Part shown: positions 51,954 to 59,798 of the stretch, piece by piece
Layout of the letters: every line of letters begins with the position of its first letter
How positions within the stretch are numbered: the first letter of the stretch is position 1
Source: C-114 sp963719285
GTDB taxonomy: Bacteria; Chloroflexota; Limnocylindria; Limnocylindrales; CSP1-4
Assembly: GCA_963719285.1 (NCBI GenBank)
Contig: CAVRBO010000001.1
Location: forward strand, 1,364,001 to 1,428,000
DNA length: 64,000 bases
Direction: 5' to 3'
Made by a program: the position numbers and the translations under genes
Notes under the pieces: model-generated
The model's database searches: none
Told to the model about the DNA's origin: nothing
The model's input: the letters and a program-made list of their open reading frames with translations, nothing else

Positions 51954-54900
51954 TCAGGCGACCTCGACCGGGTCCCGAGCGACGAGCCGTGCCACGACCG
52001 CCTGCGTCAGCGCCCAACCCCTGGACGGGTCGCGCGGCATGCGGATGCGGACCTGATTGGAGGCGAACGTGAGATCGCCCGGCCGCGCCCCGGGCAGGGC
52101 TCCGGACGAGAGCAGCCGCATCGCCGTCGCCCGCGACAGCCCGGCGCCGAAGCGGACCACGAGCTGGCCCTCCTCCCGGGCGATCGAGGTGACGCCGGCC
52201 GTCTCGGCCGTGAGCCGGAGCTCGGCGACCTCCACCAGGCGGAGGACCGGAGCCGGGAGCGGGCCGAACCGGTCGGCGACCTCCTGGCGGAACGCGGCCA
52301 GGTCGCCCGGCGTGCGAGCGCGAGCCAGCCGCCGGTAGAGCTCGAGCTTCTGGGCCTCGTCCGGCACGTAATCGTCGGGCAGGTGGGCCTCGACCGGCAG
52401 GTCCACGACCGCCTGCTGGCGCGCGACGACCGGCTCGCGGTCCTCGAAGATCGCCTTCTGCTCCTCGACGGATTCGGCCAGCAGGCGCGAGTAGAGGTCG
52501 AAGCCGACCGCCGCCATGTGGCCCGACTGCTCGCCGCCCAGGATGTTCCCGGCGCCGCGGATCTCGAGGTCGGAGAGCGCGATCTGGAAGCCGGCCCCGA
52601 GCTCCGACGCGTTGAAGATCGCCTGGAGCCGCTTGCGCGCCTCGTCCGAGAGGCGCTCCCGGCGCCGGTAGAGCAGGTACGCATAGGCCCGTCGCGACGA
52701 CCGGCCGACGCGGCCGCGAAGCTGGTACAGCTGGGCCAGACCGAGCGTGTCGGCCCGGTCGATGACGATCGTGTTCGCGTTCGGGATGTCGAGCCCGGAT
52801 TCGATGATCGTCGTGCACACGAGGACGTCGGCCTCACCGGCCGCGAATGTGAGCATGACCCGCTCGAGGACGCCCTCGGGCATCTGGCCATGGCCGACGA
52901 GGATGCGGACCCCGGGCAGCATCGTCCGGAGCTGCTCGGCCTGGGCCTCGATCGTCTCGACCCGGTTGTGGACGTAGAAGACCTGCCCGCCACGGTCGAG
53001 CTCGCGCAGGATCGCGTCGCGGACCAGTCCGGCCGACGCCTCGGCCACGCGCGTCTGGATCGGCAGCCGGTCCTCGGGTGGGGTCTCGATGACGCTCAGG
53101 TCCCTGATCCCCGCCAGGGCGAGGTTGAGCGTCCGCGGGATCGGCGTCGCCGACAGGGTGAGCACGTCCACCGCGCTCCGGAGCTGCTTGAGCCGCTCCT
53201 TGGCGGCCACGCCGAAGCGCTGCTCCTCGTCGACCACGACCAGGCCCAGGTCGCGGAACCGGACGTCCTTCGACAGGAGGCGGTGGGTCCCGATGACGAG
53301 CTCGACCGAACCGTCCGCGAGGCCCGCGATCGTCCGCTCCTGCTCGGCCGGCGGCACGAACCGCGACAGGAGCCGGACGCTGAGCGGGAACGCCCCGAAC
53401 CGCTGGCCGAACGTCGCGTGGTGCTGGGCCGCGAGCACGGTCGTGGGCACGAGCACGGCGACCTGCTTGCCGTCCTGGATCGCCTTGAACGCGCCCCGCA
53501 GGGCCACCTCCGTCTTGCCGTAGCCCACGTCGCCCACGACGAGCCGGTCCATCGGCCGGCCGGCCTCCATGTCGAGCTTCATCTCGGCGGCGGCACGGAG
53601 CTGGTCGGGCGTCTCCTCGTACGGGAAGCTCGCCTCCATCTCGGCCTGCCAGGGCGTGTCCGGCATGAACGCGTGGCCGCGGGCCGCGGCCCGGGCCGCA
53701 TACAGCGCGAGCAGCTCTTCGGCCAGGTCGGTGACCGCGCGCTTGACCCGCTGCTTCGTGCGCAGCCACTCGCCGCCGCCCAGCTTGGACAGCTGGGGCT
53801 TCTCCCCGCCGCTGTAGCGGGTCACCCGCTCGATCTGCTCGACCGGCACGAAGATCTTGTCGCCGCCGGCGAAGCTCAGTTCGAGATAGTCGCGCTCCTC
53901 GCCCGGCTCGCCCCGGCGGAGCATCCGCTCGTAGCGGGCGAGGCCGTGGTCGATGTGGACGACGTGATCGCCGAGCGTGAGGCGGTTCAGGATGTCCCGG
54001 GAGACGACCCGACGAAGCGCTTTCGGGCGGCGGACGCGGACGCTGCCGAAGAGCTCCCGGTCCGTGACGAACGTCACGGCCTCCGGGCCGCCGGTGAATC
54101 CGCCGTTGAGGCTGCGCTCGATGAGCACGACCGCGCCGGGCGGGGGTGGCTCGGCGATCCGATGGAGCACGGCCACCGGCCGGCCCTTCTCCGCAAGGAT
54201 CTCGGCCAGGCGCGGAGCCTGATCGGACGCCAGGACGATCCGCTGGCCGTCGGCCGCCCACCCGCCGACCGCGACGTCCAGCTGGGCGGTCCGCTGGAGC
54301 GGCAGGACCGGTTCCCGCCAGCCGAACAGGTCGCCGCTGCTCAGCCCGGCGCCGGCGATCGTCGCGTCCTCCGATGGATCGGACTCCCAGGTGAGCTCGA
54401 GCGTCCGCGCGCGCAGCAGCCGGGTCTTCCAGTCGCGCGATGGAAGGTACGTGGCCGGCCAGTCCTTCGGCAGGTCGCCGGCGCTCTCGAGGTCCTCACG
54501 GCGCTCGTCGGCCTGGCGCCACAGGAACTCGGCCGAGTCGGCGATGTCGCCCGGCTCGTCGAGGACCAGGAGCGTGCCCGGGTCGAGGTGATCGAGGGCG
54601 GTCGCCGGGCACAGGACGCCCGCCCATACCTCCGCGGCGTCGCCGACGTCGAGCGCGGCGCCGGCTCGAGCGCCCACGGCCGCGGCGGTCTCGTCCGCCT
54701 CGAACCGGGCGAGGTCCGCGGCAAGGCGTTCGGGCAGCCGGGCCGCACGCTTGCCGAGGCGCGCCCGAAGGCCGGCCACGCCATCGGCCGGGAGCAGGAC
54801 CTCGCTCGCCGGCAGGAGCTCCACCGCGTCGATCGGCTCGATCGTGCGCTGATCGGCCGGGTCGAACGTGCGCAGCGCGTCGACCTCGTCGCCGAAGAAC

Positions 54901-55850
54901 TCGAGCCGGACGGGCAGCGGGCTCGATGGCGGGAAGACGTCGACGATGCCGCCGCGCCGGGCGAACTCGCCCCGGCCGGCGACCTCGACCGCCGGCGCAT
55001 AACCCAGATCGAGCAGCTCCCTCAGGAACGCGTCGAGATGCAGGCGGGCGCCACGGCGCACGACCCGCGGTTCGGCCGGCAGCGCTTCGGGCGCGATCGT
55101 GTGCTGGAGGAGCGCCTGGACGCTCGCGACGAGGACCCGGGCCTTGCCGCTCCTCCACGCGGCGAGCGCGGCGACGCGGGCGGCGGTCTCGTCCGCGACG
55201 AGCTCGCTCCGCTCCCAGGCCAGGGCCGTCCTTGGTTCGAGGACGGCGACCGCGGCCGGATCGCCCAGCCACGCCCCGAGCTCCTCCGCGACCCGGTCGC
55301 CGATCTCGGCGTCCCGGGCGATCCAGCACACTCGTTCGCCCGTCACGCCACCCATCGCCAGCGCCGACGCGAGGTAGCTCTTCGCCCCGTGGGGAACGCA
55401 CGTCAGGCCGGCGTGGCGTCCGGCGCTCGGTCCGGGGCGGGATGGATCGCCGAGGCGTTCGAGGAGCGCGGCGAACGAGCCGGTCGCGGCCAGGAGCATC
55501 GGCAACGCGGAGAGATCCGGGACCCGGCGGGCGCCGCGACCGGGTTCGGTCGGCTTGTCGGCCGGGCGGGTCGGCCGGGCCGGTGGGGCGGTCTCGGGCC
55601 GTCGAGCGTCCGTCCGCGAGCCGGCCGCTGCGTGCGCCTCCGCCTCGACCGCGCCGGCGGCCTCCGCTTCGGCGTCGCCGATGTCGAAGTCGACCTCCGG
55701 GCGGACCTCGCGCTCGGCGAGCAGGCGATCGAGCGCCTCGGCGGTGATGCGTTCACCGAGGTGGCGCTCCTGCCCGCGTTTGCCCCGCATCGGGGGCGGC
55801 GGAGCGGGGCGGGGCCCTCGCGGCCGAGGAGGGTCGCCGTACTTCCTCAC
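51954..55850 (-). CDS. mfd: transcription-repair coupling factor Mfd
   Basis: About 1,298 residues from GTG 55850 (overlapping the pth stop); an ATG 20 codons in is also possible. N-terminal UvrB-like region with GRGEFARRGGIVDVFPPSS and RLEFFGDEVDALRTFDP; RNAP-interacting CarD-like region LGDHVVHIDHGLARYERM; helicase motifs VGDVGYGKTEVALRG (Walker A), DLGLVVVDEEQRFGV (DEEQ), LTLSATPIPRTLNLAL and IIESGLDIPNANTIVIDRAD; C-terminal TRCF domain. It displaces stalled RNA polymerase at DNA lesions and recruits UvrA. An acidic Ala/Pro-rich stretch of about 80 residues near the N-terminus makes it longer than usual. Confidence 0.95.
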   Translation of the reverse strand: MRKYGDPPRPRGPRPAPPPPMRGKRGQERHLGERITAEALDRLLAEREVRPEVDFDIGDAEAEAAGAVEAEAHAAAGSRTDARRPETAPPARPTRPADKPTEPGRGARRVPDLSALPMLLAATGSFAALLERLGDPSRPGPSAGRHAGLTCVPHGAKSYLASALAMGGVTGERVCWIARDAEIGDRVAEELGAWLGDPAAVAVLEPRTALAWERSELVADETAARVAALAAWRSGKARVLVASVQALLQHTIAPEALPAEPRVVRRGARLHLDAFLRELLDLGYAPAVEVAGRGEFARRGGIVDVFPPSSPLPVRLEFFGDEVDALRTFDPADQRTIEPIDAVELLPASEVLLPADGVAGLRARLGKRAARLPERLAADLARFEADETAAAVGARAGAALDVGDAAEVWAGVLCPATALDHLDPGTLLVLDEPGDIADSAEFLWRQADERREDLESAGDLPKDWPATYLPSRDWKTRLLRARTLELTWESDPSEDATIAGAGLSSGDLFGWREPVLPLQRTAQLDVAVGGWAADGQRIVLASDQAPRLAEILAEKGRPVAVLHRIAEPPPPGAVVLIERSLNGGFTGGPEAVTFVTDRELFGSVRVRRPKALRRVVSRDILNRLTLGDHVVHIDHGLARYERMLRRGEPGEERDYLELSFAGGDKIFVPVEQIERVTRYSGGEKPQLSKLGGGEWLRTKQRVKRAVTDLAEELLALYAARAAARGHAFMPDTPWQAEMEASFPYEETPDQLRAAAEMKLDMEAGRPMDRLVVGDVGYGKTEVALRGAFKAIQDGKQVAVLVPTTVLAAQHHATFGQRFGAFPLSVRLLSRFVPPAEQERTIAGLADGSVELVIGTHRLLSKDVRFRDLGLVVVDEEQRFGVAAKERLKQLRSAVDVLTLSATPIPRTLNLALAGIRDLSVIETPPEDRLPIQTRVAEASAGLVRDAILRELDRGGQVFYVHNRVETIEAQAEQLRTMLPGVRILVGHGQMPEGVLERVMLTFAAGEADVLVCTTIIESGLDIPNANTIVIDRADTLGLAQLYQLRGRVGRSSRRAYAYLLYRRRERLSDEARKRLQAIFNASELGAGFQIALSDLEIRGAGNILGGEQSGHMAAVGFDLYSRLLAESVEEQKAIFEDREPVVARQQAVVDLPVEAHLPDDYVPDEAQKLELYRRLARARTPGDLAAFRQEVADRFGPLPAPVLRLVEVAELRLTAETAGVTSIAREEGQLVVRFGAGLSRATAMRLLSSGALPGARPGDLTFASNQVRIRMPRDPSRGWALTQAVVARLVARDPVEVA

Positions 55851-56530
55851 GGTTCCTCCACGGGGCGCGCCCGGCGCCAGCCGGTCTTCGTCCGCCGGAT
55901 GCCGTCGGGCCCGGGGGGCCCGTCCACCGCACCGGGTGGGGCCAGCCGATCCGCATCGGCCGGTCGCAGCTCGAAGTTGTTGTGCTGGTTGGCCGCCTTG
56001 TTCGTCCCGTGGCGGGCCCATGTCTCGACCGCATCGGCCGCCGCGTCGAGCAGCTCGTCGAGGCGCTGCCGCTCGGCCGGCTCGAACCGCGACAGGACGT
56101 GGTCGACGAAGCTCCGGTCCGGGGCGCCCGTCCCCACCCGGAGACGGCTGAACTTCTCGGTCCCGAGCTCGTCGATGATCGAGCCGAGGCCGTTGTGGCC
56201 GCCGGCGCCGCCGCCTTCGCGGAACCGGAGCTTGCCGAACGGGAGCGCGAAGTCGTCCGAGACGACGAGGAGGTCCACCAGCGGGGCGTGCTCGCGCGCA
56301 AGCACCTTGCGGACGGCGATGCCGCTGTCGTTCATGAACGTCAACGGCCTGACCAGGGTCAGGTCGAGGCCGTGATAGCGCCCCGCCACGACCGCGCTGG
56401 CGTCCTTCGTCCGGCCCTTGCCCGCCCAGCCGGCCTCGTCGGCGAGGCGGTCGAGGACCATCCAGCCGATGTTGTGCCGCGTCTCCTGGTACTGGGCGCC
56501 CGGATTCCCCAGGCCGACGACGATCTTCAC
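55847..56530 (-). CDS. pth: peptidyl-tRNA hydrolase
   Basis: 227 residues; core GLGNPGAQYQETRHNIGWMVLDRLA contains the catalytic His-adjacent Asn/His, PLTFMNDSGIAVRKVL and VVSDDFALPFGKLRFREGGGAGGHNGLGSI are the other signature blocks. It releases peptides from stalled peptidyl-tRNAs. The C-terminal 35 residues (after about 190) are an Arg/Pro-rich extension. GTGA overlap with mfd. A TACCAT at 56602-56607 (minus) is a candidate leadered promoter. Confidence 0.95.
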   Translation of the reverse strand: MKIVVGLGNPGAQYQETRHNIGWMVLDRLADEAGWAGKGRTKDASAVVAGRYHGLDLTLVRPLTFMNDSGIAVRKVLAREHAPLVDLLVVSDDFALPFGKLRFREGGGAGGHNGLGSIIDELGTEKFSRLRVGTGAPDRSFVDHVLSRFEPAERQRLDELLDAAADAVETWARHGTNKAANQHNNFELRPADADRLAPPGAVDGPPGPDGIRRTKTGWRRARPVEEP

Positions 56531-56722
56531 GGTTCCTCATGGTCGGACGGCGTCCCGAACACGCCGAAGGGGCCCGATCCCGTCCGGGAGGGCCTGCCCC
56601 GATGGTAGCAGCGACCGCCCTCCCTGCGCCGCGCTTGAGGCCCACGGCGAGCGCGTCACCGCAGGGGCCTACCGGCCCGCGAGAGGGGACCACTGGCCCA
56701 TGGCACGTTTGTGCGAGACCCG

Positions 56723-56728
56723 TACACT
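56723..56728 (+). promoter_or_regulatory. -10 box of the P1B-5 ATPase gene (leaderless type)
   Basis: TACACT 7 nt before the ATG at 56736. No metal-regulator dyad is obvious around it. Confidence 0.5.
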
Positions 56729-56735
56729 CGAACGG

Positions 56736-59219
56736 ATGAACACTTCCGCGGACGCGTCGGGGATGCGTGTGTCAGACGCGCCGGCGTCCGACGGATCCAC
56801 CGGAGCCACCCCCCCGATCGAGGTCCTGCGCACAGCGATCGAGCGCTCGATGCTGCCACTGACGCTCGCCGGCCTGCTCATCGGCCTGGTCATGGCGTGG
56901 GTGGGGAACACCGAGGCGGCCGCGCTCCTGTGGATGGTCCCGTCGCTCCTCGTCGCGATCAGGCTCGCGTGGTCGATCGCCCGCGATCTCATCTCGGGCG
57001 AGCTCGGCGTCGACATCATCGCGATCCTCGCGATCGGCGGCGCGCTGCTCTTCGGGGAACGGCTGGCGGCCGCGGTCATCGGGGTCATGCTCGCGACCGG
57101 CGAGGCCCTCGAGCGCTACGCCCAGGGGCGCGCTCACCGCGAGCTGACGGCTCTGCTCGGACGAGCGCCACGGAACGTCCAGCGCTACCGCGACGGCGGC
57201 CTGGAGACGGTCCCCATCGACGCCGTCGCCGTGGGCGACCGGATCGCGATCCTGCCCGGCGAGGTGGTGCCGGTCGACGGCCTGGCGGTCGGCGGCGCCG
57301 CCGTGCTCGACGAGTCGGCACTCACCGGCGAGTCGCAGCTCGTCACGCGCGGCGAAGGCGAGGCGATCTCGTCGGGCACCGTGAACGGCGGCTCCTCGTT
57401 CGACCTCCGGGCGATCGCTCCTGCGGCGGCGAGTACGTACGCCGGGATCGTCCGGCTCGTCCAGGAGGCCCAGACGAGCAAGGCGCCGTTCGTTCGCCTG
57501 GCCGACCGCTACGCACTGCTGTTCATCCCGCTCACCCTGGGCATCTCGATCGCGGCGTGGCTGATCTCGGGCGACCCCGTCCGCGGCCTGGCCGTCCTCG
57601 TGGTCGCCACGCCGTGTCCGCTCCTCCTCGCCGCGCCCATCGCGATCGTGGCCGGGATCTCGCGGGCGGCCCGGCGCGGTGTCATCGTCAAGGGTGGTGG
57701 CCCGCTCGAGACGCTCGCCCGGGCCCGGGTCGTCCTGTTCGACAAGACGGGGACGCTGACCGCCGGGCGGCCGCGCCTCGGGAGCATCGAGTGCGGGCCG
57801 GCCGACGGGTCGACCTCCCAGCCGGGCGCGACCGGAGCCACGGGATCAGCCGCCGAGCTCGACCAGTCGGACATCCTCCGCCTGGCCGCATCGGTCGAAC
57901 AGCTCTCGCCGCACATCCTCGCGGGTACGATCGTCCGCGCGGCGCGGGAACGCGGTCTCGATCTGGCGATGCCCGTGGACGTCGTCGAGACGGCCGGCGC
58001 CGGCGTCCTCGGGAAGGTCGATGGCCGGATGGTCGGCGTCGGCACGGCCGACTTCTGCACGGGCACCGGACGGATGCCACGGTGGGCGCGGGATGTCCGT
58101 CGACGCGCCACCCTCGAGGGCTCCACCATCGCCTTCGTGAGCGTGGACGGAGCCGTCCGGGGCGCGCTCATCCTCGACGATCCGCTCCGCCCGGAGACGC
58201 CTCGGGCGATCCGATCCCTGCGGCGGGCGGGGTTCAACCGAATCGTCATGGTCACCGGCGACAGCGCGACGGTCGCCGATATCGTCGGGTCGGCGATCGG
58301 CGTGGATGCGGTCCTGGCGGAACGGTCCCCGAAGGACAAGGTCGATGCCGTCCGGATGGAGCGAGCGGACGCGTCGGGACCGGTGGTCATGGTGGGCGAC
58401 GGGCTCAACGACGCCCCGGCGCTGGCGCTGGCGGACATCGGCGTGGCCATGGGCGCGCGCGGCGCGACGGCGTCCTCCGAAGCGGCCCAGATCGTCATCG
58501 CGGTCGACCGCCTCGACCGCCTCACCGAAGCCGTGCAGATCGCCCGCCGCTCACGCTCGATCGCCGTCCAGAGTGTCGTGGTGGGGATGGGCCTCTCGGT
58601 CGTGGCGATGGTCGCGGCGGCGTTGGGCTTCCTGCCCGTGGTCGCGGGGGCGATCCTGCAGGAGGCGATCGACGTCGCGGTGATCCTCAACGCACTGCGC
58701 GCCGTCCGTGGCGGAGTCGACGCCCCGGTGCGCATCGCCGGATGGAGCGAGACGAGCGCACGCCTGCGGGCCGAGCACCTCGTGCTCGAGACGCCGATCG
58801 CGTCGATCCGCGCGACCGCCGACCGCCTCGACGGGCTGGCTCCAGAGGTCGCCGTGGTGGCGCTCGAGGAGGTCCGTCGGTTCGTCGCCGAGGACCTCGT
58901 CGCGCACGAGGAACTCGAGGACCGGACGATCTACCCGATGCTCGCCGCGGCGATGGGCTCGGACGACGCGACGGCTTCGATGCATCGCACCCACGCCGAG
59001 ATCTTCCGGCTCGCCCGTCTGCTCGACCGGCTCATCCGCGACCTGCCGCCCGAAGGCCCCGATGTCGAGGACCGGACCGACCTGCAGCGCGTGCTGTACG
59101 GCCTCGAGGCGATCCTGCGCCTCCATCAGGCTCAGGAAGAAGACCTCTACCTGTCGATCGGCGACGAGGGCTCGCCGTCCGACGCGCCCGCTCGGACGGT
59201 GCGGTCCGCCCGGACATAG
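56736..59219 (+). CDS. P1B-5-type metal-transporting ATPase with C-terminal hemerythrin domain
   Basis: 827 residues. Eight-helix P1B layout; LPGEVVPVDGLAVGG and DESALTGESQLVTRGEG form the actuator region (about 165-210). The membrane metal motif is VVATPCPLLLAAP (TPCP, about 290), DKTGTLT is at about 335, VMVGDGLNDAPALALADIGVAMG at about 550. SVEQLSPHILAG replaces the usual SEHP. The C-terminus (about 700-805) is a hemerythrin-like helical bundle with VAHEELEDRTIYPML, MHRTHAEIFRLARLLDRL and LHQAQEEDLYL. TPC plus a C-terminal hemerythrin domain defines the P1B-5 group (Nia-like, Ni2+/Fe2+ export). No N-terminal CxxC domain. Leaderless-type promoter. Confidence 0.88.
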   Translation: MNTSADASGMRVSDAPASDGSTGATPPIEVLRTAIERSMLPLTLAGLLIGLVMAWVGNTEAAALLWMVPSLLVAIRLAWSIARDLISGELGVDIIAILAIGGALLFGERLAAAVIGVMLATGEALERYAQGRAHRELTALLGRAPRNVQRYRDGGLETVPIDAVAVGDRIAILPGEVVPVDGLAVGGAAVLDESALTGESQLVTRGEGEAISSGTVNGGSSFDLRAIAPAAASTYAGIVRLVQEAQTSKAPFVRLADRYALLFIPLTLGISIAAWLISGDPVRGLAVLVVATPCPLLLAAPIAIVAGISRAARRGVIVKGGGPLETLARARVVLFDKTGTLTAGRPRLGSIECGPADGSTSQPGATGATGSAAELDQSDILRLAASVEQLSPHILAGTIVRAARERGLDLAMPVDVVETAGAGVLGKVDGRMVGVGTADFCTGTGRMPRWARDVRRRATLEGSTIAFVSVDGAVRGALILDDPLRPETPRAIRSLRRAGFNRIVMVTGDSATVADIVGSAIGVDAVLAERSPKDKVDAVRMERADASGPVVMVGDGLNDAPALALADIGVAMGARGATASSEAAQIVIAVDRLDRLTEAVQIARRSRSIAVQSVVVGMGLSVVAMVAAALGFLPVVAGAILQEAIDVAVILNALRAVRGGVDAPVRIAGWSETSARLRAEHLVLETPIASIRATADRLDGLAPEVAVVALEEVRRFVAEDLVAHEELEDRTIYPMLAAAMGSDDATASMHRTHAEIFRLARLLDRLIRDLPPEGPDVEDRTDLQRVLYGLEAILRLHQAQEEDLYLSIGDEGSPSDAPARTVRSART

Positions 59220-59252
59220 GGCGAGCCTCGGCCGGACGCCACTCGGCCGGGC

Positions 59253-59798
59253 TCAGCCGAGGAGTCGATGCTCGAGGGCGCGCATCGCGGCCCTCTCCAC
59301 GGGATCGGCGTGATCCCAGCCGCACACGTGGAGCGTCCCATGGATGACCAGGAGGCGCAGCTCGTCGGCGGGTGACCAGCGGACATCGCCGGACTGGCCC
59401 CCCCGGCCGCCGACGGCCTGCTCGGCCGCCCGCTCCACCGACACGACCACGTCGCCGAGGTGGGGGCGACGCCCGGGCGGGAGGGCGAAGGCGATCGTCG
59501 GCCCGGGGCTCGCGACCGGGCGGGCCACGGCGCCCTCGTGAGCGGGGAACGCTCCTGGTGGGAGGAGCGGGAACGACAGGACGTCCGTGGGGCCTTCGTG
59601 GCCCAGGTGGGCCTCGTTCAGCGTCTCGAGCTCCCGGTCGTCGGCCAGGACGAGCCCGATCGACGCGGGGGCCGTCGCGCCCGCTGCATCGAGTGTCGCC
59701 GCGATCGCGCGCGCCAGTGCCGCGGCCCCGACCGGCGTCCGGACGCCGTCGCGCGTCGTGACGTCGATCCGCCACGGCCGCCGGTAGATCGAACTCAC
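59253..59798 (-). CDS. ybeY: endoribonuclease YbeY (rRNA maturation)
   Basis: 181 residues from GTG 59798 overlapping the pgpH stop. The zinc motif HGTLHVCGWDH (H-x3-H-x5-H) is near the C-terminus; LVLADDRELETLNEAHLGHEGPTDVLSFPL is the UPF0054 signature. YbeY processes 16S rRNA ends and supports ribosome quality control. Two short insertions rich in Gly/Pro distinguish it. Last gene of the rpsU-yqeY-pgpH-ybeY group, ending 33 bp from the convergent ATPase gene. Confidence 0.95.
   Translation of the reverse strand: MSSIYRRPWRIDVTTRDGVRTPVGAAALARAIAATLDAAGATAPASIGLVLADDRELETLNEAHLGHEGPTDVLSFPLLPPGAFPAHEGAVARPVASPGPTIAFALPPGRRPHLGDVVVSVERAAEQAVGGRGGQSGDVRWSPADELRLLVIHGTLHVCGWDHADPVERAAMRALEHRLLG

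Noticed and set aside
51855..56375. A 1,506-codon open frame on the plus strand opposite mfd and pth
   Set aside because: Arg/Asp/Glu-rich antisense shadow typical of 70% GC DNA; the minus strand encodes the well-conserved Mfd and Pth across this whole stretch.
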